DNA from: Knoxdaviesia capensis
Taxonomy: Eukaryota > Ascomycota > Sordariomycetes > Microascales > Gondwanamycetaceae
Direction of reading: 5' to 3'
Assembly: GCA_001510575.1 (NCBI GenBank)
Contig: LNGK01000004.1
Location: forward strand, 310,001-374,000
DNA length: 64,000 nt
A program made the translations under genes and the position numbers. Below the pieces are notes generated by a model, which saw only the letters and a list, made by a program, of their open reading frames with translations, was not told where the DNA came from and searched no databases. This document shows positions 11,635 through 24,522 of this stretch, piece by piece; position 1 is the stretch's first letter; each line of letters begins with the position of its first letter.

Positions 11635-12688
11635 ATGGCTGAGATCAAGAAGATCCAGCTGGTGCGCCCGGCCTATGTGCAGTACAAGCACAAGGACCTT
11701 GACGCCGCGCTGGCCTTCTACAGCGACTTTGGCTTTGCCGAGACCAAGCGCATCGGCGACACGGTGTACTTCCGCGGCTACGGCTCGGAGCCGATCGTGC
11801 TGGTGGCCATCAAGGCCGACGAGGAGGCCTTTGACGGAGCTGCCTTTGTGGTCGAGTCGCTGGCGGATCTGGAGCTGGCCTCCACCACCATCCCCGGCGC
11901 CACGGCCGTGCTCGACGTTACCGATGCGCCCGGCGGCGGCAAGAAGGTGACCTTCTACGACCCGGCCGACGGCTTCCCGTTCCACCTTGTGTACGGCCAG
12001 ACGCCGATCGAGCCGCGGCCGATTGAGTTCCCGCAGCCGAAGATCAACTACGTATGTCCCCCTGTGTTTCCAAATCAGTGTGTTATGCCATAGAGGTGAG
12101 GTTAGGGTGTATGTTCTAACAAGTCCTCTTCCACCTCCCCCACAACAGCCCAACGAGAAAAACCGCGCCGTCAACTCCACGCAGCGGTTCCGGAAGGGGC
12201 CGGCGCCGGTGCACAAGCTGGGCCATTTCGGCGTGTGCAGCACCAACTTTGACCTGATCTACGAGTTCTACACGAAGCACTTCAACTTCTTCCCCAGCGA
12301 GCTGGTGCACATCCCGTCGGGCAAGATTGTCACGACGTTCCTGCGGCTGGCGCGCGGCAAGGAGGAGGTCGACCACCACTGCTTCTTCTTCTTCGAGGGG
12401 CCCAAGTACCACGTGCACCACTCGTCGTTCGAGACGCACGACTACGACGCGCAGGTGCTGGGCCACGACTGGCTGCGCCACAAGGGCTACACCAACTGCT
12501 GGGGCGTGGGCCGGCATATCATGGGCAGCCAGATCTTCGACTACTGGTTCGACCCCTCTGGCTTCATCATGGAGCACTACGTCGACGGCGATCTGCTCGA
12601 CGACACCGAGCCGACCCACACGACCCCCGCGTCGCCCGATAACCTCCACGTGTGGGGGCCCGATCTGCCGCCGACTTTCCTCACATAG
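11635..12688 (+). CDS. Extradiol-dioxygenase-like VOC family protein
   Basis: Two-domain vicinal-oxygen-chelate protein resembling metapyrocatechase/trihydroxytoluene-type extradiol ring-cleavage dioxygenases. Exons 11635-12051 and 12149-12688 (97-nt intron, branch TTCTAACAA), 318 aa. The N-terminal module (about 8-125) looks like the degenerate structural VOC repeat. The C-terminal module keeps the 2-His-1-carboxylate iron site: His165 in KLGHFGV, His229/230 in HVHHSSFE and Glu281 in GFIMEHYVDG, plus the GRHxxGSQIFDYWFDPSG signature. All metal ligands seem present, so an Fe(II) dioxygenase is likely; the substrate is unknown. No hydrolase, monooxygenase or transcription factor of an aromatic catabolic cluster lies beside it: its neighbours are a phosphatase and an ankyrin protein. 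Confidence 0.88.
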
Positions 12689-14071
12689 CCGGCGAGTGGC
12701 AGGAGGGGGTGTGGGACGGAGTGATATATAATACCCTTGCGAGCAGAAACAAACAAAGTTGAACGTGTGGAACATTTTGGGGGGGAGAAGTTGGGGAGAA
12801 GGAACGGGGAAGCTTGGAGAAGCGAGGATTTCGGTATCCCGCTCTCGTTTCGCTTTTTCTTTTTTTTCCTTTTTTTGGTATACGGGATATGTAGTGTACA
12901 ATGTGAGATGATATTACCTGAACATTTATTTTTCCTCTTCCCTTTACCATGTATGTGTATGAATGTTGGTCTGGAAACTGGATGTCCAGAGCTACTGAGT
13001 TGTATCGTGAGAACACCAAAAAGAAAATGCATGAAGTACTGTACCAAACAACAGATGCAAACAAAAGAACCCGCACGGCCGGCAAATTCGCAGAAAAATA
13101 CCCAGATCACCCGCCCACCCCGTGGGCTTCTCCTCGGCCCAGACCACACACCCACGCGGGCGGGCAGTGATATAACACAGGAGGGCGGGGGCCACAACGT
13201 TCCGCGCACACCCCCCTCCCCCCCTCTCCCCCCCTCAACAGACACACAACACGCACACCCACACCCCGGCAGATGCAAACCGGCCGGCGGCCATAGACGT
13301 GTTGTTTGAGAGCCGCTTCATCCGAAAGTCCACCACCGTCGTTTTTGGCTGGCTTCTCCAGGGAAGAAGGGAGGAAGGAAGGCAGACTCGATCGAGGGTG
13401 TCTGCTGGACAGGCCGATCGCCAGATTGATTAGATTGATAAGGGAGGGCCATGTGCTCGCCTCCATGTGCCGTACATAGTGCACAACACGCTGCATTATC
13501 TAGTTCTTTATATATGTATATATAATTTGAAAGAAGAAGAAGACAAAAAGCACACTCGATTTCGTTACAGTCGTCAGCACTCATCTACACGCAAGAGAAA
13601 CGCTCGTCCAGGAACATATCCCAAAAAAGGCGGCGGGTGGTCTATCCAAGAAAAGACCAACAGGACAAACCCGAGAGACCAAGCCAATAAACGAAGGAAC
13701 CAAGCCAAAGAATGAAAAAATAAACCGGGAGACAGGGAAACCAAGGATGGGGAAAAGAACGGAAACTCCAGTGATTTTCAAACGGAAGAGAAAGAGAAGG
13801 AAAAAAAAGAAGCAGAAAAGGCCTAAGAACCGCAGAACCGTCCACCAAAATCCCTTCCATCTCTGCAGCCCATCTGACACCAAACCACATTCAACGCCAG
13901 AAGTACTTACTATCCCATCCCAAAGAGGAAGAAACAAAAGAAACAAAAAAAACCCCTCTCCCCCACATCGTAATCGTGAACGCCAGAAAAGACTACCACG
14001 GCCACGCGTGCTCCGCCACCTGCGTGGGCACACTCTCCCCGGCCGACGCCGAGTCACTCTGCGCCTCGCCC
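12689..14071. other. Convergent 3' intergenic region
   Basis: 1.4 kb between the VOC gene and the ankyrin gene. The plus strand is G/T-rich after the VOC stop, with a C-rich block at 13205-13235 and A-rich tracts from 13600 to 13960. Short reading frames have no recognisable content. Confidence 0.55.
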
Positions 14072-17000
14072 TCATGCCCCGGGGACCAGCACCACCAGCT
14101 CGATTAGCTCGTTGGGCCACGGCACCGCGCCGCCAGTGCCGCCGCCACGCATGCGCCGCCGCCACTGGCCCGCCTTGGACAGCTGCTCAGCACTGCTCTC
14201 GCGCGACCGCGGCGCCGTCACCACCTCGGCCACGGCGTCCGGGCAGAACCCGCTGGCGTGTGTCTGCGAGTGCGCCTGTGCGGCCGCCATGTCGGTCGTG
14301 GTGCTGGCCGCGTCCGCGGCCGTCTGGCACCGGGGCGGCATCGGCGCGAGCCGCTGCATGTGCTCCATCGCCGCGTGCGAGTAGAAGCGCGCCTTGTGCG
14401 GGCCGCTCCACGGCCACACCTTGACTGCCCAGCGAGGCTCACGCAGGTCGGCCCTGTACTCGGACGGGGCGATCGCGCGTTGCTCGGTCAAGCAGCCGAC
14501 CAGTAGCCAGTGCACAATGTTGACGAAGCCGAGGTCTTGCGCGATCTTGATTGCGTCCATGCTTTCGCCCGAGCCCGTGTTCACGTAGGAGAGCTTGGCT
14601 CCGGCACGCACCAACACCTTGACGGCGTCCAGGCGGCCGAGAGAGCACGCGAGAATCATGGGGATATGCTCAGCCCGGATCCCGTCAGCCGGGCCATCAA
14701 CGCTGGCGCCGTAGGTCACCAGCATCTCCAGAAGGTCGGCTTGCCAGCCGCGGCGGATCGCCAAAATCAGCGCAGGGCTGTCGGCAGTCGCGGTTGTTTG
14801 GTTCACCATCGCTGTCATCTGCTCTGCCGACAGGCGCCGAAGGAGGCGACGCAGGACGAACCGGCACTCAGCCGGCGACGCCACACCGGAGGCCAACAAC
14901 TGTATGACAGAGATCTCATACAAAGTGTGCATCTCCGAAAGAGGAAAATCTCCATTGAGAATAAACGCCGCCGTCTCGGGGTTCATCAGCCCTTCGAGAA
15001 TCTAGAAGACAGGAGAGAAAGTTCGGTGGTTAGAGTAACGGTCCGCATATAATAATCCTGGGCCAAACGCCGGCGGGGCAAAGTCCCGGGCAACAACTCA
15101 CCATCGGACACCCCGATCGGCCCGCGACCCGCGCCAAATCCGCGCCGGCCTCCACCAGCCGCGCCAAAGTGCCAGCACTGGCGCCGTTGCACTTGCTCAC
15201 GCCAACGCGGTTTCCGCGAGTCAGCCCCGCCACCAGCCCCGGCACATCCCACGCATCATGGCGCACCACGCCGTCCTCGATCTTGGCCCCCCTGAGAATC
15301 AGCAGGTCGACCGCATCGACCGCGTCGGCCGCCATCGCCACCATCAGCGGCGTCTGGCACTCAAAGTTGCGCATGTTCAGCGCCGCACCGCCCGCGGGGC
15401 TGTTGAGGAAGCATTCCAGCAGCTCTGTTTTCTTGAAGACTGCCGCCAGGTGGACCGGCGTGTTGCCGTCCTCGTCGATGGCGTCGGCCGCCGCACCGAA
15501 GGGCAACAGCGCTTCCGCCGTCATAACAGCATTCAACATTGGTCTCGCCATAGTCACGGCGTGCAGCGGCGTGGTGCCGATGCGGCCCATCGCCGTCTTT
15601 CCCGGCAAGGGCCGATCATGCAAGAGCCAGATGCGGTCCTTTTCATCCAGAGCATACTCCTTCGTAAGGCAATCTTTCGGAATGGCCATGGTCGTCCACT
15701 CAACTTGCTGCTGCGGTGTGAGTCTTCTCATCAGGGCTGGAACCAGCAACTCCTTTCCCAGCATTGCCGCCACGTGCACCGGAGTCGGGACCGCCTCCGG
15801 CTCCCGCCGGCCGCGGGTCCACGGCATGCGTCTTGCGAGATACATATCTCGCACCGTCCAGATCAGGTCCAGGTCCCCAGGCGAGGCCCACAGACACATC
15901 TGCGTCAGGGCGTCAAACGTTCCATTGAAGTGCTGCTGGCATCGTCCAGCCAGCATCGATCCGGGAAGACGGCCCGGCCGCTTCAAAAACCACTTCACTG
16001 CTGCCTCGTTGCGGTGGAAAATGGCGCCGGCAAACACCGAACACTTGCCGCAGGACATGCGCATCTCTGGCCATTCATAGTCGTCAACAACTCGGACCAG
16101 GTTAGCAAACCAACGGCCATCAGAGCTCTGGACCAGCTGGCCCACCGCATCGCTGATCATCTTGAACCGCTGCATCTGCACCTTCTTATTCGGCGCAATA
16201 AACTTCCAAATCGCCTCGTTATCCAGGGAGTCTGCCTCTTCCCTTCCACCAGGCTGCGTGTGGAGAACATACTCGCTCCGGCGCATGCGGACTCCTCCCG
16301 AGAATTCGATAAAGTCGTCGGCAACATCGGCTGCGTCCGCAGGGTCCACAGGGGAGGGATTGTCATCGGTGGTCGCTCCCTCGCGTTGCACCTCCTCCAG
16401 TGGGCCGCTCAACGCAACAAGCTTGGCTCCGTTCCGTTCGTTGTTGGCCAGCGCGAGGAAGAACGGTGTCATCCCCAACCAATCGCGAGCCAGCAAATCC
16501 GGCGCATGGCCCATCCGGATCAACCAGCGCAGCACCGCTTCACTTCCATACACCGCCGCCACGTGCAGCACGGTAAGCTTGTGCTTGCCCGTCCGGAGGC
16601 TGAGGTCTCCGCCGTACGCAAAGATCATCTGCAGCGGGACGCACGACTCGTTCATGGCCGCAAAGTGCACGGCTGCCAATCCGTCGTCATCCGACGGCGT
16701 GTTGATATCGTCGGCAAACAACTCGTGGTGAAGCAGCACTCTGAGTGAATTTACCGAGCCATTCGCCGCCGCAATATGAAGAGCATTACAACCCCCATCA
16801 GGAATCTTAAAGGGGTAGCGGCCCTGTGAAGAGCTGCACTTCGCCAGCCAGTCCAGTCTCCGCGCGCCCGGGGGAGAGTCTGGAGGAAACTTAGCGTGGA
16901 GCTTCTCCAGAATTTGCGGTAAGTCATGGCCGGCGGCAATCATGGCAACGTTAACTCCGTCATTCATAGTCGATGCCCCCGGATCGACGTCATAGTCAAG

Positions 17001-20000
17001 AATCGTCATGACTCGATCAGAATCGTGTATCTTTGCGTAGTAGACCAAAAGAGGCTGCTTCGTGGTCTTCTCGATGACATTGGGATCAGCTCCCGCATCA
17101 AGAAGCTTTCGAAACTTTTCATTCGCCTCCATAGTAGAGTCTCTGTCGCCTCGAGGTACCCGTAGCATATGTAGCAAGCCCTTACCTTGCCAATTGATGT
17201 CATTCAGCCTGGCCTTATCAGCAAACCGTAGGAGAATTTCGAACGCGCTCAAAGATCCCGTAACTAGGATCGTCGAATCATTGATCGAGCATGCCAGTTG
17301 CATAATGGACAGGTCACAGAAATGCGGGACTTTAGCCCTATTTATGGGCAAGAGTTGCGGAAGAACCCCGTTCTCGGCAACGACTGGCGCCATGAGCTCG
17401 TCCGACTTCGAGTCGGTCCACTCGGGGCGGCCAAAAGAGCGTCTGCCCGGGATTGGACCCGGCGGGCGATGCACGGACACCCCAATCTTCAAAAGCTCGG
17501 TGAGGAGATCATCCAAATCGTTTTGAAGGGCCCAATGGCCCAGCAGGATCGCCTCTCGAGACAGGGCAAACACCTCTGGCAGCTTTGAGGCTGTCAGTAG
17601 CATCACCAGGGGTGGACCAAGAGTGCGCGGCGCACGAATCATCCACCCACTATCCATAAACTCCTCGCTATCAGCGAAAGTACCATAGACTCTGGTCAGA
17701 GTGTCAGCCTCGTCAACTTGCAAGCGTGGGCGTGCGCCGGTGACTCCAAGAAGACAGTTGACGGCCAGCCAAATCGCCGGCTTGTTCTCGGATTCTTCAT
17801 ACCGCCGGATAACTTCGGCCTCAATCAGGCCCTCCACGGTGACGGCGATGGCGTAATCACGATCCTGGATTGGCCATGGGAGCCCGACTTTGTTGGAGAA
17901 CATGGTTTTGCACACTCGCTGCCACAGTCCTCCACCGCCGTGCACCTTATCAACGCTCTCCATCACTTCTGTGGTCAGGAGGAGATCCAGGGCTGCTTTC
18001 TGGAATCTAAAGCCCGCCGATGCATGCCGGGACATCACCGGTGGAATCAGACTGACGTTTTGAGACGATCGGCTCGACATTCGGTGAACGACGCCGCGGT
18101 AGTTCATGAATATCGCCTCGATCGGCGAGAGGCCATCGATTGGCCGCAAAACTGGGAGCGAGCGCGACATGGGAGCGCACTTGTACTGCAAGAATCGTAC
18201 CAGATCCGGGGTAGCGGTGAAGTTTAAGGCGTGGAAAATTGATCCGGCACCCTCGGGAGCCATATCAAGATGGTCGCCTGTCAACTCCACAACTTCACGG
18301 ACTAAATCCAGATTGCCCGTCTGAACAGCCATGTGGGAAAGTGGTTCGTGCATACGAGGAGACTGCACCGAGAACGTGATGTGCAGCTTGTTGCCCAGTC
18401 GGGCCAGAAACAAGGCACAGGAGCACGATAAAGCACGGTAATTGCCAAGAATTAGAGACAGACTTTCGTCTCCATCGCCTACTGGATCATTTTGATTCGT
18501 CTGTCTCGCAACCATCGAATCCTGCGGCACGGATGCAAGCTTAAGCACCACATTCAGAGCCTCGGCGAGGGGTGTCCGGCCCTTGTTTGACACCGCCTGC
18601 AAGTTGAATTCAACATTCTTGTCAACTTCTGCCAAAGCCTCCAGCATCTCAAGGTCACCGTTGGCAGCGGCAAAATGCCAGATATTTCGGCCATCCACAT
18701 CGACATGGCAGGTATCGGAGCCGGCGTGCACCAAGAGCCGGAGAATATCGGGACGCTCGCATACCATCATGGCCGTTCGCTGTCGCGAATCGGTTGAGGT
18801 CATGGACGCACCTCGCTTCAGGATCATTTCAACAATGTCAGGGTTTCTGATTTCACCCTCGGAAGCAAGATACAGCGCAGATCCTGTATCAGGATGAGAC
18901 TCTGGAAGCATCTCTCTCAAGTCCACATTGGGGTCGAATCTGGGATCGTGAATCACGCGCGCACAAATATCGATGTTGTTTGTGCAAATGGCATCGACGA
19001 CGACAGTCCAGAAGCCTCTCAGAGAGGGCAACACGGTCAGGGGGAGGAGCTCAAAGTCTTCCATATCATGCAGGTTAAGCCCCAAGTCTGAAAGCAGGCG
19101 GTATAAGCTCTGGATTAGCAGTTCATAGTCTCCGTCGACGCACAAGAGTTTGTCGGCCAGTCGTAAGCAGACCGTTCTCAAAAAGAACCGCTGGGGCTCC
19201 TGGGACTGGGATTCCGACACAAGGGTCGAGACGAGTCCGCCGGGTTTGAACATGCCAGTAAATGAGCTGCTCAGGTTGTCCATTTCAATGAAATGGTCCA
19301 GCAGCTCAAATAAGATGTCCATATCGTTCCAGCGAATCCCGGCTATCCAGGCGAGGGTGTCGATGTCGACAGGCCAGAATTTGGAGTTTAGAAACTCAAA
19401 TCGGCCTGGCTCCGAGGTATCCGAGACCCTCATAAACAGCTTCACAGTGTCCAGCATACCGGGCGAGGCGGGGAAGCGGCGCTGCTCAGAGTATATGGAA
19501 TGCGGGTCCGCTTTCGCATGAGCTGAGAGGGAAGGGTTTGTCAAAGACAGAATTAGCGGCCCGCACAGAGCACAGAGCAGACCGTAGTTAGCGTCCGGCG
19601 GTGTCCCCCGGGTCTCATAGTCAGCCATGATCTTGCGGCACAGCGCCGAAAGACCAAAAGCAGCTGCAACGTGAAGTGGTTGTATTTTGCTCTTAGCCAG
19701 CCGTGTGGCCAAGTCGAGAAACGGTTTTGATGATAAGGCGTGGACGGAATATTGTTCCGGCCAATACACGCGGCAAAAGTGAAGGATCCACTGAATGAAT
19801 TCTTTACGAGGACGCCGGTGTGTAAACGTCACCTCGCCGGTTGAACGGTTCCGTTGAAAGGACTCGGCAGAGTCTGGGTCCGAGCCAAAAAGGTCTGATA
19901 CAAGCCCAGTCATGTGCGTTTCCCAATGGATTGCAACCAAGGGTGAAAATGGCCATGTGATGGTTGCCACACCGTACTCGGGGTAAGAAATGTCATTGTC

Positions 20001-20972
20001 TGCCACCCAGAGCATCTCAGCACCGTAGTCTTCCACATCCCGGCTGTATCTCGGATCAAGAATGCACGACAAATAGGAGAGGAGCTGATCCAAGTCCGGC
20101 TGAGGCCGGGCTGAGGTCGGGCTGTCGTACAACAACTTCACCTCCGCAGTTGCTTTTCGGTACTGTTGACGAGTCGGTAAGATGGAGTTCAACGGGTCAG
20201 TAGCTGTGGACAGTGTTTGCAGGATGTGAGAGAGATCGGACGTAGCCGAGGCGGTGATTGCTCTCTTGATTACACCATGCATCTCGGCCAATTCGAGGCG
20301 CAGAATGGCGATGTAGCGGTAGTTGATGGGTCGAGATGTGGCCAGGGCAGTTGGCTTGACATTGGATTCGGACTCGGTTGGGTCGGGGGTTCCGGATGGT
20401 TCGAGTGACGGTGAATTATCCCCGGTTTCAAGGCTCGACATGTCGGTGGAGAGAGTCGCCAGACGCTGGATTAAGTGTTGCAGAAGGGTGTTTTCGAAAG
20501 CATCATCTCCAGTGTCGGTGTCGGTGTTGTTGCCACTGCTGTTGTCAATGTTGTTGTTGGTGTTGTCATTGTTGTCACTGTTGTCACTGTTATCGCTGTT
20601 GTCACTGTTGTCACTGCTATTGCTGTTGTTGTTCTTGTTGTTGCTGTTGTTGTTGCTGTTGTTGTTGCTGTTGTTGTTGTTATCGGGAGCAGCGGCACGT
20701 GACAGCGAAGACCACGCTGGGACAGCATCGTCAATGGTTTCCGAAATGGAAAGAACATGATGATGCAGTTCAAACAGAGCCGCAGAAATGGCACCCAGGT
20801 CGCGAGACAGTTGTGCCAGCGCTGCAATCAGCAGGCGGGTCTCGTGGGGCGGGACACCGGCGACAGACGCCTTGGCCAGGCGGACCGAGCGCTTGTTGCA
20901 AGCAGAGGATGAGCTCCCGGTTTTGTGAATCGCCTGCTCGAGAAGCTCGAGCAGACGCGTGAAGTCATCCAT
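14072..20972 (-). CDS. Giant ankyrin-repeat protein with N-terminal Asn-rich tract
   Basis: Two exons, 20972-15102 and 15001-14072, joined by a 100-nt intron (donor GTGAGT, branch TCTAACC, acceptor TTCTAG); 2266 aa. Residues 1-95 look helical and match no family I recognise. Residues about 98-150 are almost only Asn, Ser and Asp, including repeated SDN units. Ankyrin-type units follow in clusters: near 427, 694-804, 877, 1220-1363, 1392-1517 (clearest: CNALHIAAANGSVNSLRVLL, AAVHFAAMNES, TVLHVAAVYGSEAVLRWLI), 1727, 1794-1900 (NTPVHLAAVFKKTELLECFL) and 2027-2120. Spacing is irregular, so many repeats are degenerate. I see no Walker A or NACHT/NB-ARC motif and no membrane segment, so it is not a standard NLR. 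A scaffold or recognition role is inference only. Confidence 0.85.
20523..20690 (-). repeat. Coding trinucleotide-type repeat (Asn/Ser/Asp tract)
   Basis: Imperfect TTG/GTT repeats with interspersed GTTGTCACT units on the plus strand, read on the minus strand as AAC, AGT, GAC codons. It encodes the Asn-rich segment of the ankyrin protein. Units of 3 and 9 nt keep the frame, so length changes would only lengthen or shorten the tract. Confidence 0.9.
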
Positions 20973-23826
20973 AGCTAACGCAGCTGGAAATATGTTTCTG
21001 TATCGTGGTGATCCTGTTGGTGGTGGTGGTGGTGGGAAAAGGAGCTGGGGCCGTATGTGAGGGTGTCGTGTTTCGTAATGATGAGAAGATAATCCTACAT
21101 ACGGGAAATCGCTTGAAAGACACGGGGTCAGTTGGTATAGTCATACAGAATCAAGAGGGCAAGGAAGTCGTTAGGCCAGGCCGTGATTGAGCATGTGATA
21201 TCTCTCAAAAGAGCCTGAGAAGGCAATGTTGGATCAAGCATACATACCTGAATGAATAAAGTGTATCTCAATTCAAAAGTCGTTAGAAATATTCATTCTC
21301 AAGCAGAAAAGCGTGGGAAATAAGAATAAAAGGAACGAGGGGCATGGAATCAATTACCATGGGGAGAAAAGAAGGAAGAAAAGGAAGAAGAAGACATGCG
21401 TTCAGGAGCTTCACGATGGAGATAATATCGCAGGGCAAAAAAGGGCCAAACAAAAGATGTGTGCGTCTAGCTTAATCATCCAGACTGGTATAAAAAAATG
21501 AAGCAAAATAAACACCGTGATAGTTCAGGTCAGGAAGTCACAATGGATGTGGTGCTCCTTCCTTCACATGTACAGGTCGCCTCGTTTTTGTTTGTTCGGA
21601 TATCAAAAGCGACAAGAGGGCGAATGACAAAGGCAGGCAGCAATACCAAAATATTTCCCTTTAGTCATCAAAAGCTGGCTGGAGCCTGCTTACTTTCCAG
21701 CAAATAGCAGGTCAGGCTTTCCCGGATGTCCAGATCGAGCATGCAGCACGCAATGGCCACACTCGGGGACTGGCTTCGCCGTGCATGTGTGCACAGCAAG
21801 TATGGGCAGGCACATGCAACCACTCAGCCACTTACATTACATGCCACCTTAGCAGGACTTCTGGTGGCTTGTTCGGGATGGGGGAGGAAAGCTTTAGCTA
21901 GTGGGGACTAACGCGACGATTGCTACGAAAGCTTAATCCAACCGTCGACAAGCAACCGTTAAGTCGGGAGTCGGGCAGTCTACTGGGAAATTCCGGAGAG
22001 GGGCAGCCGGGGCCGGGGATCCACTACGGAGGAAAAGGAGGGGTCTATGTTCCGAGGGTGCGGGGGTTAGGTGGCCGAAGTCCGGGTTGAGAGATGGCCG
22101 AAACAGTTGGGAACCAACGGGGGGGCCTGAGGTGGATATCCGCAAGCATCGAGAGAGAAACCTTATATGGGCAGTTGGTGGACAAGCAGCCGTGACTCGT
22201 ACGAACCAACTAAACCAAAGCACCGAACTCGGGCTGGCCAAGCCAGCGAGGGACAGCACGTTTGACCGGGAATGAAATGGGGAGCAAAACACAGACATGG
22301 AAAACCGCAGAAGAGAGAAAAAGCAAAGCAAAAGCCCCCTCCAAAAAAAAAAAACCCCCCTTCCAATAGCAGACCCAAGGCCTGAGAGATATCATCAGCG
22401 CTGGTCCGAGCCTGCCCGCCGGCTAAACCCCGGCAATCTCGGGCCAACGCGGCGAGCGGCCAAAAGCGCCAGATGTTCAAGGCACGCGGAGACCGCCGGC
22501 CACCAGAAAGAGGCGCCCCTGGCAGATAATTGGATGTGCGGATTGCACCAACCTTCGCTTCTTCGGCGGGTTCCAGAAGGCTTCGGGCGCTATAAGTCGT
22601 ATCTCTGGTTCGAACCCAAAAAAAAAAAAAAAAGAAGAGAGAGCAGAGAGAAAGAGATAGGTAGAAATAAAGGTCTAGAGCAGTAGAAAACTTTCACGCT
22701 GGGGGGACCGAGCCTTTTTCTTTTTCTTTTTTTTTTCTTCCTCTCGTGACCCTTCCCTCCTCCGGCTTTTGGCTGTGAGGCCGAGAGCTGGAGTGTACTC
22801 ACTCCCCTTTTGCTGATTCGATCGCGGGAGTGGTGACGCAAGCTCTCTTGACACCCCACAAAGTACCACTCGGGACATTCACGTCAACAGGCTGGGAGTC
22901 TGTTTCTTAAGTGCTGCCTAGAGGCTCAACAGACGAGGCGCGTATCGAATGGATCACTTCTAATCAGTTTTCACCGTTTCCAGTAGGGCAGAGAGAGAAA
23001 TGGCAGCATCGTCCAAGGTCCTTTAGGCGCAATGGAGGCAGAGAAGTGACAGCGGCTGGGTTCACAGCATCATTCCAGAGAGAGAAAAAGTTTAGTAACA
23101 GGGGGGGGGGAAGTTGTCGTAAGCCTCCCGCTGGTGCAATGAGTCAATCGGGGTTCCTGGGAAACTAATATGACGAAGTAGGCCGTTCGGAGGGCCCGCA
23201 AGGTGAAGAAAAGAAAAAGAAAGAAAAAAAAAGTTTATCGGTAACTGCGCCCACCTCGATTCTCGCGGCTTCCAGATAACTGCGACACTAGGGACCACCA
23301 AAGCCCGCCTACAGCGCCTCAAACGCTGCAACAACGCCAAAGGGAAAGAAGCGAGAGAGAGAGCGACAGAGGACGTCTTCCCCGCTTTTCAGTCCCATCC
23401 GGCGCATGGTTTTCGCCTGCTTACTTTGTGTAAAGGTCCCATATAATACGCATCTGGTTTTTCCCTCTGGCCTATAAAACACCAACCGACCTTTTTTCTT
23501 TTTTTTTTCTTTTTTTTTTCTCCCATCGTCGTCGTGTTCGTCGTCGTCATACAACCTTTTTTTTTCTTCCATTCCACTCTCAACCAACCTCCATTTTTTC
23601 TTCTCACATATAATCTCCCGATCTTTTCTTCGTCTTTATTTAACTCTGAGAATCCCTGTTCGATTTCCTATTCTCGCTGATTCTCTCCCTTTCTCTTCTC
23701 TCCAACTATCTTTGAACATCTGCTCGTTTTTCGCGCATTCTCGGCGTCCTTATCGCAAAGCTTCCTCTCCCGAGGCTCCCTCTCTCACTCTCACCCTCAC
23801 ATCAACACACACACACGTCTCCCACA
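20973..23826. other. Divergent intergenic region, ankyrin protein / Sna3-like
   Basis: 2.85 kb. Several G- or C-runs and AGGGG/CCCCT words occur (for example around 21990, 22038, 22330 and 22805), which could act as stress-response elements for the Pmp3-type gene, but such words are common. From 23480 to 23820 the plus strand is strongly CT-rich, typical of a fungal core promoter and 5' leader. No gene is supported. Confidence 0.55.
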
Positions 23827-24522
23827 ATGTGCTGCGGCTCGGATATCTTCCTCGGCGTCCTCGCTCTGCTCTTCCCGCCTCTGCCCGGTATGTGCCAACC
23901 CCCCCCGAGTCCCGCCTTATCCTGCCGTTTGCCGTCCCGATCCGGCATCTCTTTCTCTCCCCCTCTCTCTCTCACGCAGTCTCAGATAAATAAAAGCTGC
24001 TTCACATGTATACTGACATCTCTCTCTTCTCTAGTCTGGGTCAAGCGTGGAATCTGCTCTGCCGACTCCATCATCAACATCCTCCTCTGCGTGCTCGGAT
24101 TCGTAAGTTTCTTCTGCCTCCCCCTCACTTAGTCACCCTCCCCCCGTTATCAGCTGCATCTAACCCATTATCGCGTCTCCTTCTTCCAGGTCCCCGGTCT
24201 GCTGCACGCCTGGTACATCATCGCCAAGTACCCCGACCCGGCCTACGAGTACGAGGCCGTGGCCGACCACGAGGGCCACGTCACCTACGTGATTGTGCGC
24301 GACGGCGCCCCGGCCTCCGCCACCTACAACCACCCCATCGCCCCGGCCCCCCACGCCAACATGAGCTACGGCACCGCCTCGGCCCCGTCCGCGCCCTCCC
24401 CCCCCTCCGCCGCCTCGCCGCCCGCCGCCCCCGCCGTTGCCGGCTCCAGCTCCAACCCCGACTCCGTGCCGCCCAGCTACGCCGAGGTTGTGGCCAGCGA
24501 TAACAAGATCCAGGGCCGTTAA
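23827..24522 (+). CDS. Pmp3/Sna3-like two-span membrane protein with PPxY motif
   Basis: Small membrane protein of the UPF0057/Pmp3 family, 153 aa. Exons 23827-23887, 24035-24102, 24190-24522. The first 57 residues match the family: CGSDIFLGVLALLFPP, VKRGICSADSIINILLCVLG, PGLLHAWYIIAKYP, giving two hydrophobic spans at about 7-24 and 33-53. Plain Pmp3 ends there (about 55 aa); this one adds a roughly 95-residue Ala/Pro/Ser-rich tail with PPSY at 137-140. In yeast, the Sna3 and Sna4 members carry a C-terminal PPxY that recruits the Rsp5 ubiquitin ligase and directs them to multivesicular bodies. By analogy this is more likely a Sna3-type endosomal cargo/adaptor than a pure plasma-membrane potential modulator; that assignment is inference. 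Confidence 0.9.

Noticed and set aside
15258..16748. Long plus-strand open frame (about 496 codons) opposite the ankyrin gene
   Set aside because: It is antisense to well-supported ankyrin-coding sequence, rich in His/Arg/Gln as expected for a shadow frame, and shows no domain.
22598..22622. GGTTCGAACCC, a perfect tRNA B-box-like word
   Set aside because: The following bases are an A homopolymer that cannot pair with the expected 5' acceptor strand, and there is no A box or anticodon arm at the right distance.
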